From VRUE01 sp963718755 (GTDB lineage Bacteria; Actinomycetota; Thermoleophilia; Solirubrobacterales; 70-9), in assembly GCA_963718755.1 (NCBI GenBank), contig OY970376.1:992001-1056000 (forward strand): a stretch of 64,000 nucleotides of DNA, written 5' to 3'. The notes beneath the pieces were generated by a model that saw only the letters and a program-made list of their open reading frames with translations, did not search any database and had not been told where the DNA came from. A program made the translations under genes and the position numbers. Of this stretch, positions 1 through 8,243 are shown piece by piece (the first letter of the stretch is position 1; each line of letters opens with the position of its first letter).

Positions 1-750
1 GTCGACCTCGCCCTCGAGGCGGGGCACGATCTCCTCGAGGACGAGGCGGTTGGCCTCGAGCATGTCGGCGAGCTGCCCGGTGTCCTTCCACCAGCCGCTG
101 ACGACCTCGGACTGCACCTTGTGGCCGTCCTCGATCAGGCTCTGGATCGCCTCGGTGATCTCCAGCTCCCCTCGCCAGGAGGGCTCGAGCGCACGCGCGG
201 CCTCGAAGATCGGCGGGCCGAAGAGGTAGACGCCGACCAGGGCGAGGTTCGACGGCGGGTCTTTCGGCTTCTCGACCAGGCGCACGACGTGGTCGCCGTC
301 GAGCTCGGCGACGCCGTAGTGCTCGGGCTCCTCGACCGGCGTGAGCAGGATCAGCGCGTCCGGCCCGGACTCGCGAAAGGTCGCGACGAGCCCGCGCAGG
401 CCGTCCGCCAGCAGGTTGTCGCCGAGGTACATGACGAAGGGTGAGCCACCGATGAAATCCTCGGCGGTGAGCACGGCGTGGGCCAGCCCCGCCGGCTCGT
501 CCTGGACGATGTAGGTGATCTCGGCGCCGAACTGGGAGCCGTCGCCGGCAGCCGCGCGAATCTCGTCGCCGGTCTCGGGCGCGATGATGATCCCGATCTC
601 GGTCACGCCGGCCTCGACCAGCGCCTCGATCCCGTAGAAGAGCACGGGCTTGTTGGCGACGGGCACGAGCTGCTTCGCCGAGGTGTGCGTGATGGGGCGC
701 AGGCGCGTGCCCGCCCCACCGGAGAGAATCAGTCCCTTCAGGGGCTCCAT
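1..750 (-). CDS. Glucose-1-phosphate thymidylyltransferase-like nucleotidyltransferase (partial)
   Basis: The first 250 codons are present; the C-terminus lies beyond the left edge. Visible are the nucleotide-binding signature GGAGTRLRPIT near residue 10, KQLVPVANKPV, the metal-site YLGDN, and WWKDTG in the last third. This pattern fits the long form of RmlA-type enzymes, which make dTDP-glucose from glucose-1-phosphate and dTTP; that is family knowledge. The ATG at 748-750 was chosen because the signature follows it directly; a TAGGGT element lies 11 nt upstream. It is divergent from the glycosyltransferase operon at 831 and probably supplies activated sugar to it. Another NDP-hexose specificity cannot be excluded. 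Confidence 0.85.
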   Translation of the reverse strand, partial: MEPLKGLILSGGAGTRLRPITHTSAKQLVPVANKPVLFYGIEALVEAGVTEIGIIIAPETGDEIRAAAGDGSQFGAEITYIVQDEPAGLAHAVLTAEDFIGGSPFVMYLGDNLLADGLRGLVATFRESGPDALILLTPVEEPEHYGVAELDGDHVVRLVEKPKDPPSNLALVGVYLFGPPIFEAARALEPSWRGELEITEAIQSLIEDGHKVQSEVVSGWWKDTGQLADMLEANRLVLEEIVPRLEGEVD

Positions 751-819
751 TCGAGGCTGCAACCCTACTGCGCCGGGATCGCTGCGGCGGCCGCGCCGGG
801 TGGCTGCATGCGTCGTGGC

Positions 820-825
820 TACGAT
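820..825 (+). promoter_or_regulatory. -10 element, leaderless start of the 831 gene
   Basis: TACGAT ends 5 nt before GTG 831 and 8 nt before GTG 834. This is the spacing expected when transcription starts at the start codon. Confidence 0.4.
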
Positions 826-830
826 AGGCC

Positions 831-1073
831 GTGGTGAGCGCCGAGACCCAAACGCGCAAGCAGGACGACGAGCAGGAGGCCAGGCACCGCGCCGAGCTGG
901 ACGCCCAGCGCGAGGAGTTCCATCGCGAGCTCGGCCGCCGCGCCTTCCGCATCGGCGAACTCGAGGAAGAAGTCCACAAGGTGGCCCAGACGTATGAGAC
1001 CTCGCTCAGCTGGCGAATCACGAAACCGGTGCGAGCGGTCAAGACCACGCTGGCCAAGCTGCGGCGGGGCTGA
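831..1073 (+). CDS. Small coiled-coil protein with SLSWRxTxPxR tail
   Basis: Encodes 80 residues. Residues 1-57 are charged and heptad-like (rich in E, R, Q, A), predicting a coiled coil. The end carries ETSLSWRITKPVRA followed by a basic tail. The same tail occurs at the C-terminus of the glycosyltransferase at 11068-12276 (ENSLSWRLTRPLRA), where it also follows a coiled coil. It is first in a run of four same-strand genes, 5 nt before the double GT2. Function is not known; a scaffold that docks glycosyltransferases on the membrane is a guess. GTG 831 or GTG 834 may be the start. Confidence 0.6.
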   Translation: MVSAETQTRKQDDEQEARHRAELDAQREEFHRELGRRAFRIGELEEEVHKVAQTYETSLSWRITKPVRAVKTTLAKLRRG

Positions 1074-1078
1074 CCCCG

Positions 1079-2848
1079 ATGCCCCGAGACGCCTGGTCGC
1101 TGAAATCCCTGCTGCCGCCGCGCCTGCTGAGCCTCCTGCGACGGCTGCGGGAGCTGACTCGAAAGGTACGGCAGCTCCATCTCAACCGACCGAAGGCGCG
1201 GCGGGAAGCCGCCGTGGAGGAAGTCGCCGCGCTCGACGCTCGGCCGCTGATCTCGCTGGCGATGCCGACCTACAGGTCGGACCTCGGCTACCTGCGCAAG
1301 GCGATCGACTCGGTGCTCGCTCAGCACTACCCCGAGTGGGAGCTCTGCATCGTCGACGACGGCTCCGGGCAGCGGGAGCTGGTCGATGCAATCGAGCGCT
1401 ACGCCAGAGCTGATGCGCGGATCAAGTTCCGCCCGGTCGAGCAGAACCGCGGTATTTCCGCCGCCACCAACGAGGCGCTCGCCATGTGCAGCGGAGAGTT
1501 CGTCGGCTTCCTCGACCACGACGACGAGCTGACGCCGGACGCGCTGCTGCGCGTCGCCCAGGCACTCGTCGCCGACCCCTCGCTCGACGTCGTCTATTCC
1601 GACTCCGACAAGCTGACGCTTCACGGGGTACGGGCGGACCCGTTCCTCAAGCCCGACTGGTCGCCCGTCTACGCGCTCGGCGCGATGTACATCGGGCACC
1701 TGCTGGTCGTGCGCCGCACGGTTGCCGAGGCCGCCGGAGGCTTCGACCCCGCCTTCAACACGATCCAGGACTTCGAGTTCATGCTGCGCGTCTCCGAGCG
1801 CACCGACCGCATCCACCACATCCCGCAGACGCTCTACCACTGGCGCGCGATCCCGGGCAGCATCGCCGCCGGCACCGACCAGAAGTCCGGCGTCGAGGAG
1901 CTGCAGCCACGGGCGGTCAGCGCCCACCTCGAGCGGCGCGGCGTCGAGGCCAAGTCCGTGCCCCACCCGACGATCCCGCACCGCGCCGTCCTCGCCCCGC
2001 GCAACGCCTCATCGCCGACCCCCAAGGTCAGCATCGTGATCGCCACCGGTGGCGGCAGCGGCGGCCTGCAGCGAGCGCTCGGCTCGCTCTTCGAGCGCAC
2101 CTCCTATCCCGACTTCGAGACCATCGTCATCGGCCGAAGGGCAGCACCGGCCGACGTTCCGGACCGGGTCACCTGGATCGCGGACGATTCCGGCACCTTC
2201 CGGCGCGGGCGCGCCAACAACCTCGGCGCCGCGGCCGCCGGTGGCGAGTACCTGCTCTTCCTCGGCGAAGACCTCGAGATCGTCGAGCCCGATTGGATCG
2301 AGCAGCTCCTGCTGCACGCCGGACTGCCAGGCGTGGGCGCCGTCGGCCCCCTGCTCGCGCGGCCGGACGGACTGGTCGAGCAGGCGGGCATCGCGATCGG
2401 CCTGCGCGATCCGGCGAGCCCGATGCTGAGCGGATTTCCAGTCGACGGCGACGGCTACTACGGGGCACTCCCGTGCGCCCGCGAGGTCTCGGCGCTGAGC
2501 GCCGAGTGCCTCTTCCTCAGCCGAGCCAACTTCGCGGCCGAGAACGGCTTCAACGAGTTCTACAACTGCGAGTACGAGGACTTCGACCTCTGCCAGCGCC
2601 TTGCCAAGCGCGGTCTCAAATCCGTCTACGCCCCCCGGCCGCGCCTGGTCAACCACCGCTCGCCGGCAGCCCGCCGCGCCACCACCGACGCGATCGACCG
2701 TGCTCTCTTCGTCGATTGCTGGTATGACGAGCTGATGCGGGGCGATCCCTACTTCAACCCCGGATTTGCCCAGCAGCTGGCCGACTACGTTCCGGCGAGC
2801 TGGCGCGAACGGGTCTACCGCGCAACCGCGCCCCTCGGCAAGCGATGA
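1079..2848 (+). CDS. Tandem-domain family 2 glycosyltransferase
   Basis: 589 residues, with a basic helical lead of about 55 residues and then two GT-A modules. The first (from about residue 57) starts with PLISLAMPTYRSD, has CIVDDGSG and the metal-binding FLDHDDE. The second (from about residue 316) begins PKVSIVIATGGG, but where a DxD is expected it has LFLGEDLE, so it may be inactive or divergent. GT2 enzymes transfer sugars from nucleotide donors in the cytosol; tandem GT2 proteins of this size are often rhamnosyl- or other O-chain transferases. Its stop overlaps the next start (ATGA, 2845-2848), indicating translational coupling. Acceptor and sugar are unknown. Confidence 0.85.
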   Translation: MPRDAWSLKSLLPPRLLSLLRRLRELTRKVRQLHLNRPKARREAAVEEVAALDARPLISLAMPTYRSDLGYLRKAIDSVLAQHYPEWELCIVDDGSGQRELVDAIERYARADARIKFRPVEQNRGISAATNEALAMCSGEFVGFLDHDDELTPDALLRVAQALVADPSLDVVYSDSDKLTLHGVRADPFLKPDWSPVYALGAMYIGHLLVVRRTVAEAAGGFDPAFNTIQDFEFMLRVSERTDRIHHIPQTLYHWRAIPGSIAAGTDQKSGVEELQPRAVSAHLERRGVEAKSVPHPTIPHRAVLAPRNASSPTPKVSIVIATGGGSGGLQRALGSLFERTSYPDFETIVIGRRAAPADVPDRVTWIADDSGTFRRGRANNLGAAAAGGEYLLFLGEDLEIVEPDWIEQLLLHAGLPGVGAVGPLLARPDGLVEQAGIAIGLRDPASPMLSGFPVDGDGYYGALPCAREVSALSAECLFLSRANFAAENGFNEFYNCEYEDFDLCQRLAKRGLKSVYAPRPRLVNHRSPAARRATTDAIDRALFVDCWYDELMRGDPYFNPGFAQQLADYVPASWRERVYRATAPLGKR

Positions 2849-4029
2849 GGGTCCTCTTCGTCTACTTCGGCCCGTTCGACGTCAACAGCGGGATCCAGGC
2901 CTACCACTTCGGCAACGAGCTGACCGACCTCGGCTGGGAGGTGACCGTCGCCGGCCGCGGCGACCCGGAGCGCGCCAAGGTCGTCGGCGAGCCGCGCTTC
3001 GAGTGCATCTCGCATGAGCAGGTCGAGGGCAAGCTGCGCCAGATGCGCCAGAGCCCGGCCGAGACGATCATCGTCGGCTGGACCCCGCGGGAGCGGGTGC
3101 GGCTGATGACGATGGACGCGGTGCGCCAGCTCGGCGTGCCCTACGTGATCCACCTCGAGGACAACGAGGAGCTCCTGATCGAGTCGGCTACCGGGCGCTC
3201 ACTGCACGAACTGCAGCGGCTGCCGCTGCGCCAGCAGGACAGCCTCGTGCCGGTCGACCTGATCCACCCCACCCACCACCGCGAGTTCCTCGACGGCGCC
3301 GCGGGGATCACCGTGATCACCGAGGCGCTGAACGAGTTCAACAGGGCGGGGCGGCCGCACCGGGTGGTCCGTCCCGGAATCGACCCCGACCGCTTCCGGC
3401 CGGCCCTGGAGCCAAAGCCCCGGGCGGAGCTGGGCCTCTCCCCCGACGACTTCGTCCTCGTCTACCACGGCACCATCCACTACGCCAACCAGCACGAGAT
3501 GCTGAGCCTCTACCTGGCGGTCAAGCTGCTGCAGCGGCGGGGGCATCGGGTGCGCCTGGTCCGCCTCGGCCACTCCGAGTTCGGCGGACCCGACCCGCGG
3601 TCGTTCCGCGCCCTCGGCGACGGCGTGATCGAGCTCGGCCCGATCCCGTGGCGCGAGATCCCCGCCTACCTGGCCGTCGCCGACGCCTACGTCCAGCCGG
3701 GGCCCCCCGACGACTTCAACCGCTACCGCCTGCCCTCCAAGCTGCCGGAGTTCCTGGCGATGGGCCGGCCGGTTATCTTGCCGCACTGCAACATCGGCAA
3801 CGACCTCGAGCACGGCGAGAACGCTCTGCTGCTCGAGCATGGCAACGCAATGGAGATTGTCGCTCAGATCGAAAAGCTGCTGACCGACCGCGAGCTCGCG
3901 GCGCGCCTCGGCGCGGGCGCGCGTCGCTTCGCCGCCGAGCAGCTGAGCTGGCAGGCAAACGCCGCCGGCCTCGCCCGCTTCCTGGAAGAGCGCTCGGCCG
4001 CCGCTCGGCCGGTGGGGTCCTCCGCGTGA
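2845..4029 (+). CDS. Family 4-type (GT-B) glycosyltransferase
   Basis: 394 residues. The N-terminal Rossmann half starts MRVLFVYFGPFDVNSG, typical of GT4 enzymes acting on nucleotide sugars. The C-terminal half has VLVYHGTIHYAN, then RLPSKLPEFLAMGRPVI, the region that contacts the donor diphosphate in GT4 enzymes, and ENALLLEHGN. No membrane segment is seen. It overlaps the GT2 gene by ATGA upstream and the methyltransferase by GTGA downstream, so it belongs to the 831-4907 operon. It probably adds one residue to the same surface glycan; donor and linkage cannot be told. Confidence 0.85.
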   Translation: MRVLFVYFGPFDVNSGIQAYHFGNELTDLGWEVTVAGRGDPERAKVVGEPRFECISHEQVEGKLRQMRQSPAETIIVGWTPRERVRLMTMDAVRQLGVPYVIHLEDNEELLIESATGRSLHELQRLPLRQQDSLVPVDLIHPTHHREFLDGAAGITVITEALNEFNRAGRPHRVVRPGIDPDRFRPALEPKPRAELGLSPDDFVLVYHGTIHYANQHEMLSLYLAVKLLQRRGHRVRLVRLGHSEFGGPDPRSFRALGDGVIELGPIPWREIPAYLAVADAYVQPGPPDDFNRYRLPSKLPEFLAMGRPVILPHCNIGNDLEHGENALLLEHGNAMEIVAQIEKLLTDRELAARLGAGARRFAAEQLSWQANAAGLARFLEERSAAARPVGSSA

Positions 4030-4907
4030 GCACCCCGAGTGCGGCGAAGCGCCTGCGCGCGACGGCGGCCCGCTCGCCCCTGCTGCGCAAACTTGCCGGC
4101 AAGGCCGCCCTCTACACGCCGACGGCCGCCACGCCCGGGGCGAACGCCTCGGCCTGGACGATTGCCGACAGCTCGCTCTGGCCGATCGCCGAGCGCTACA
4201 CCGGCTCCTTTCCCCTGCCGGAGATCTCCTACGGCACCGTCCGCGACTTCGCCGACAGCGGCGATCACATGACCGGCCTCGCCGGCGCCAGCTTCGACAT
4301 GAAGGACCTGCAGCGCTGCTGGATGGTCAAGGCGATCCTCGGCAACGTCGAGCGCGGCTCGCGCATCCTCGAGATCGGCGCCGGCGAGCCGCTGGTGGCC
4401 GGGATGCTCTCCCGCCTCGGCTACGAGGTGACCGTCGTCGACGACTACCAGGGCGGCGGCAACGGCCCGCGCGAGTTCAAGCGCTTCCAGGTCGCCTACC
4501 CCGACGTGCGCTTCATCCGCGAGCTGTTCCCGCCGAGCGAGCCGCTGGATAACGACTACGGGGCGGTCTTCTCGATCTCGGTGCTCGAGCACGTTCCGCT
4601 GGAGCACGTCGGCACGGTGGTCGAGACCGGGCACCAGCTGCTCAAGCAGGGTGGCTGCTCGATCCACGCCGTCGACCACGTCCTCGCCGGCTGGGGCGCC
4701 GATGAACACCGCGAGAAACTCGACCGCATCGTCGCCGGCCTTGGCCTCTCGGCGGAGGAGCTGGCGGCGAAGATCGGCGAGATGGAGGCCGATCCGGAGA
4801 CCTACTTCGTCTCCGCCGAGGCCCACAACCGCTGGCGCGGCGACCTCCCCTACGACCAGTACACGATGCGGCGCATCGGCTCGGTCAACCTCTTCCGCTC
4901 GGCCTAA
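4026..4907 (+). CDS. SAM-dependent methyltransferase
   Basis: 293 residues. SAM motif I is ILEIGAGEPLVAGML, followed by an acidic ribose-binding loop (VTVVDDY) and FSISVLEHVPLEHVG, the usual post-II segment of class I methyltransferases. GTG 4026 overlaps the previous stop and is chosen for that reason; the open frame extends upstream only through the GT4 gene in another frame. As last gene of a glycosyltransferase operon it likely methylates the glycan, perhaps a non-reducing end cap; this is inferred from position. The region ends at an inverted repeat (4912-4958). Confidence 0.8.
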   Translation: MSTPSAAKRLRATAARSPLLRKLAGKAALYTPTAATPGANASAWTIADSSLWPIAERYTGSFPLPEISYGTVRDFADSGDHMTGLAGASFDMKDLQRCWMVKAILGNVERGSRILEIGAGEPLVAGMLSRLGYEVTVVDDYQGGGNGPREFKRFQVAYPDVRFIRELFPPSEPLDNDYGAVFSISVLEHVPLEHVGTVVETGHQLLKQGGCSIHAVDHVLAGWGADEHREKLDRIVAGLGLSAEELAAKIGEMEADPETYFVSAEAHNRWRGDLPYDQYTMRRIGSVNLFRSA

Positions 4908-4911
4908 CCAG

Positions 4912-4958
4912 TTCCGGTGCGCTTTTTGTACGGCGTAGGTACATAAGGCGCACCGGAA
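4912..4958. terminator. 11-bp perfect inverted repeat between convergent genes
   Basis: Arms TTCCGGTGCGC (4912-4922) and its exact complement (4948-4958) enclose a 25-nt loop beginning TTTTT and containing a smaller GTAC/GTAC pair. It lies 4 nt after the methyltransferase stop and 15 nt before the stop of the opposing glycosidase, so a bidirectional terminator is the simple reading. It also belongs to the set of long inverted repeats described in the findings. Confidence 0.6.
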
Positions 4959-4973
4959 ACTTACGGGTCGGGC

Positions 4974-6074
4974 TCATTCGCCGAGACTGGCCCGCGGCAC
5001 GGCGTCGGGATCGCCGCCGGTCCAGGCATTGAAGCTGTACCAGGCAGGCTTGGCCTCGCGGCGCTCGGTCAAGAGGCCGGCGGAGTCGCAGAACTGGCAG
5101 AGGGGGCCCGCATCGGCCCAGGAGAACCACCAAACACCGGCGATGCGCCAGTCATGACGTTTGCCGGTGAGGATCGAGAGCGCCTGGTCGAGCTCGCGCG
5201 CCTGGCCGAGCGGCCCGCGCTCCCAGCGGGTCTGGAAGCTGTCCGAGCCCCAGCCCAGCTCGGTGACGTAGAGCGGCGTCGCGGCGTCGCCGTGGCGGCG
5301 CATGACGCGGCGCAGGTTACGAATCTGGGCGCGCATCGCAGCCGCGTCGGCGACGTATGGATGCAGGCCGACCCCGTCGAAGAAGGGCTTCACGCCGCCG
5401 GCGCGGTAGACGCGGTTGAGGTAGTCGCCTGAGGCGACGTTGGGCGGTATCTGCAGCGGCCGGCCGAAGAGCCCGCCGAGGATCGCTTTGGCGCCGGGAT
5501 CGGCGCGGTGGATCGCGCGGCCGCTGACGCGCAGCAGGCGGGCGAAGCGGCGCGGATCGGGGCGGGCGGAGAAGCTGACGATGTTCGACTCGTTCCAGAT
5601 CTCCCAGGTGCGGATCGGCAGCGGCGGCAGCTCCGGGTTCTCCCGCCAGAAGTCGCCGCCGGGGCCGTAGCGCTCGACCGCGCGGCGCAGGAACGAGCCC
5701 CAGGCCCTGCCGTCCCAGCCGTGGCGAACCGGTTCGATCAGCTCCTCGGTGGCGATCCAGGGCGGGGTCCCCCAGACGAAGGGGAAGACCCGCAGCCCGT
5801 GGCGCGCGGCGATCGTCACCGGGCGATCGAAGTCCTCCCAATCGGGCTCGACCAGGTAGGGGCTGTGCGGCTCGATGCGGGCCCAGTTCAGCGGCAGGCG
5901 CAGGCTGCTGAGCCCAGCCTCCGCCATCAGCGAATAGTCGTCGTCGCCGGCGGGCGTCTGCGGCGAGATGCCAATCACGAAGTCAGGCGGGGCCGGCGCT
6001 GCAGGGGCCGGCGCGGGCAGGCCGAGCAGGGCCACGGCGATGACCGCGAGCAGCGATGTCGTCTTTCGAGTCAA
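4974..6074 (-). CDS. Secreted clan GH-A-like glycoside hydrolase (paralogue 1)
   Basis: 366 residues starting with TTG (reads MTRKTTS), a basic start and hydrophobic core ending in AAPAP, a clear signal peptide. The mature part looks like a TIM-barrel glycosidase: WEIWNESN supplies the expected acid/base Glu and YVTELGWGS the nucleophile Glu, the arrangement of clan GH-A enzymes (GH5, GH39 and relatives). Near the end is a CQFC pair in PLCQFCDSAG, conserved in two paralogues at 22042 and 23247. It likely acts outside the cell on the island's polysaccharide. The substrate is unknown and the precise GH family is uncertain. Confidence 0.75.
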   Translation of the reverse strand: MTRKTTSLLAVIAVALLGLPAPAPAAPAPPDFVIGISPQTPAGDDDYSLMAEAGLSSLRLPLNWARIEPHSPYLVEPDWEDFDRPVTIAARHGLRVFPFVWGTPPWIATEELIEPVRHGWDGRAWGSFLRRAVERYGPGGDFWRENPELPPLPIRTWEIWNESNIVSFSARPDPRRFARLLRVSGRAIHRADPGAKAILGGLFGRPLQIPPNVASGDYLNRVYRAGGVKPFFDGVGLHPYVADAAAMRAQIRNLRRVMRRHGDAATPLYVTELGWGSDSFQTRWERGPLGQARELDQALSILTGKRHDWRIAGVWWFSWADAGPLCQFCDSAGLLTERREAKPAWYSFNAWTGGDPDAVPRASLGE

Positions 6075-6120
6075 GGCACCACCCAGAAACGCACCCGCCC
6101 CGGAAAGTAGCGGCCCGCGT

Positions 6121-6156
6121 GGAGCCCGTCTCGTGACCGGGTCACGAACAGGCTCC
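6121..6156 (-). terminator. Hairpin after the wzm-like gene
   Basis: GGAGCC (6121-6126) pairs with GGCTCC (6151-6156), and an inner CGTGACC pairs with GGTCACG. The right arm touches the stop codon of the ABC permease. It separates the export genes from the downstream glycosidase and may end their transcript. Confidence 0.5.
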
Positions 6157-7007
6157 TAGAGCTGCTCGGCAATCCGCGGCGCTTCGCGGTTGAAGATCCA
6201 GACGCCGAGCACGCAGACGACGACGTAGATCAACGCCGCGACGATCAGCGGCAACGGTCCCCCGGCCGCGGTCCAGACCCCTTCGGCATGCGAATCGATC
6301 ATCCACACATGCGCCTGCTGGAAGAGCGGCGTCAATGGGTTTGCCATCAGCAGGTGCTTGAGCGTCTCGCTGGGGACGAATTCGAGCGGGTAGATGATCG
6401 GCGTGCCGTAGTTGAGCGCGGTCGCCAGCACGATCCAGATGATCGCGACGTCGCGAAAGCGGACGTTGAGCGCCGAGAGCAGCAGCGAGAGGGCGCAGAC
6501 GAAGACGAAGAGCGGCACGAAGACGACCGGGAAGAGCAGCCAGGTCCACATCGGGTAGACGCCGAAGGCGAGCATGAAGCCGAGGACGACGATCATGTTG
6601 AGGCCGAGCGTGAAGAGCGCGGTCAGCACCACCGAGAGCGGGATTACGAGGCGCGGGAACTGGGTCTTGCGGACGATCCCCTCCTGCGCCAGCACCGAGC
6701 CCACGGCCCCCCCGGTGGCTTCCTGGAAAAAGCCGAAGAGGACGATGTTGAAGAGCAGCAGCACTTCGTAGTGGGGAACTGCGCTGCCGAGTTTGAAGAT
6801 CTGCGTGAAGACCAGGAGCAGGACGGCGAACAGCATCAGCGGCCGCACCAGCGACCAGACATAGCCGAGCGCGGTGCCAAAGAAGGTCTTCTTGAAGTCG
6901 GTCACCGACATCAGCCAGAGCAGCTCGAAGAAGCGGTGCCGACCGCCGCCCAGAGCGGATGGGCCACCGACCTCGCGCAGCTCCGCAGTGGTTGGCTCGG
7001 CGCTCAT
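6156..7007 (-). CDS. ABC-2 polysaccharide export permease (Wzm/TagG-like)
   Basis: 283 residues with about six hydrophobic segments, starting after a short cytosolic lead with FFELLWLMSVTDFKKTFFGTALG-type sequence typical of Wzm/RfbA/TagG permeases (the stretch 'RDFK..Y..TALGYLW' in the family). GTPIIYPLEFVP lies in the last third, also characteristic. ATG at 7005-7007 was chosen because it overlaps the stop of the ATPase gene (ATGA), although the frame is open further upstream inside that gene. It forms the channel that moves undecaprenyl-linked glycan across the membrane with the ATPase encoded just before it. Confidence 0.88.
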   Translation of the reverse strand: MSAEPTTAELREVGGPSALGGGRHRFFELLWLMSVTDFKKTFFGTALGYVWSLVRPLMLFAVLLLVFTQIFKLGSAVPHYEVLLLFNIVLFGFFQEATGGAVGSVLAQEGIVRKTQFPRLVIPLSVVLTALFTLGLNMIVVLGFMLAFGVYPMWTWLLFPVVFVPLFVFVCALSLLLSALNVRFRDVAIIWIVLATALNYGTPIIYPLEFVPSETLKHLLMANPLTPLFQQAHVWMIDSHAEGVWTAAGGPLPLIVAALIYVVVCVLGVWIFNREAPRIAEQL

Positions 7008-8221
7008 GGGCCCTCCACTGCGACGGTGACCTCGTGTGCGAGTGAGACGACCCCCGCAGTGTCTTTGCCAAAGACGACGAAGTCGAGCACATGCGGCGAG
7101 TGCAGGACGAGGTTGGCGATGTTGTGCTCGCGGTGGATCCAGCACTTGACCACGTAGCGGCCCGAGGCGAGGCGATTCTCGAGCTCGCCGCTCAAGCGCA
7201 CCCGCTGGCCGGGCTCGAGACGATCCGGCGCGTCTTCGGGCAAGCGGAGGCCGAATCCGGTCACCTCGACCCCATCGGCGTTGGTGAAGGCAAAGCCGAA
7301 ACTCGGGCCCTCGACCGGCCGGTGGGCTTCAAGGACCGCGCCGAAGCGCAGGTCACAGCCCTTTTCGACGTTGGTGATGCGGTTGCCGTCGCGGTCCTCG
7401 AGCCAAACATCAGCCAGGGTGACGTCGGCAACGCCGCCCATGTCGGCCTCCGCACCGCCGCCGGGCGCCTGTTCGAAGTTGAGCCGCAGGTAGCTCCGTG
7501 CCACCTCACCGGCGTCACCCATGGCCTTGACCGAGCCATCGTGGAGCAGCATCGCGCGATGGCAGTACTGCTCGACCGCGCTCATGTCGTGGGTGACGAA
7601 GACGACGGTTCGCTCGGAGTCGCGGATCTCGTGGAAGACATCGGCGCACTTTTGCTGGAAGGAGGCGTCGCCGACTGCGAGCACCTCGTCGATCAGCAGG
7701 ATCTCGGCATCGGACTGGATCATCATCGAGAAGGCGAGCCGGACCAGCATCCCGGACGAGTAGTTCTTCAGCTTCAGGTCGACGAACTCCTCCAGCTCGG
7801 CGAACTCGAGCACGGCTCCGAGGCGGCTGCGTGCGTCGGCACGAGTCAAACCCATCATCACGCCGTTCAGCTCGACGTTCTCGCGCGCGCTCAGCTCCGG
7901 GTTGAAGCCAACGCCGAGCTCGATGAACGGAGCGAGGCGACCCGCCATCCTCACCCGACCGGCGTCGGCCCGATAGATCGAGGCGAGGATCTTGAGCAAC
8001 GTGCTCTTGCCGGAGCCGTTGCGGCCGACGATGCCGAAGAACTCGCCGCGCTCGATCTCGAAGGAGACGTCGCGCAGGGCGTGCAGTGCCCGGAAGTCCG
8101 GCTTGTTGAAGGTGGTCAGCCGCTCCTTCAGCGAGTCCACCTTGTGAGTGGGGATGCTGAAAGTCTTCTCGACCCCCTGCACCTCGATCGCGACTGGGGA
8201 AACTGCGGCAGGGGGCGTCAA
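7004..8221 (-). CDS. ABC polysaccharide export ATPase with C-terminal domain (Wzt-like)
   Basis: 405 residues. The ATPase domain has Walker A GRNGSGKST, signature NYSSGMLVRLAFS and Walker B ILLIDEVLAVGD followed by the switch His in FVTHDMS. About 150 extra residues after residue 250 form a likely beta-sandwich, as in Wzt proteins whose C-terminal domain recognises the capped non-reducing end of the glycan before export; here that is inferred from architecture. The first start is TTG 8221; GTG 8182 is an alternative. It is divergent from the membrane protein at 8244 with only 22 nt between start codons. Confidence 0.88.
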   Translation of the reverse strand: MTPPAAVSPVAIEVQGVEKTFSIPTHKVDSLKERLTTFNKPDFRALHALRDVSFEIERGEFFGIVGRNGSGKSTLLKILASIYRADAGRVRMAGRLAPFIELGVGFNPELSARENVELNGVMMGLTRADARSRLGAVLEFAELEEFVDLKLKNYSSGMLVRLAFSMMIQSDAEILLIDEVLAVGDASFQQKCADVFHEIRDSERTVVFVTHDMSAVEQYCHRAMLLHDGSVKAMGDAGEVARSYLRLNFEQAPGGGAEADMGGVADVTLADVWLEDRDGNRITNVEKGCDLRFGAVLEAHRPVEGPSFGFAFTNADGVEVTGFGLRLPEDAPDRLEPGQRVRLSGELENRLASGRYVVKCWIHREHNIANLVLHSPHVLDFVVFGKDTAGVVSLAHEVTVAVEGP

Positions 8222-8229
8222 GGGAGCGC

Positions 8230-8237
8230 TATAGGTT
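8230..8237. promoter_or_regulatory. Shared symmetrical -10 region of a divergent gene pair
   Basis: The palindrome CTATAG sits midway between start codons 8221 (-) and 8244 (+). On the + strand TAGGTT (8232-8237) ends 6 nt before GTG 8244; on the - strand TATAGC ends about 6 nt before TTG 8221. Both genes could be transcribed leaderless from overlapping promoters. Confidence 0.45.
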
Positions 8238-8243
8238 ACCGGC

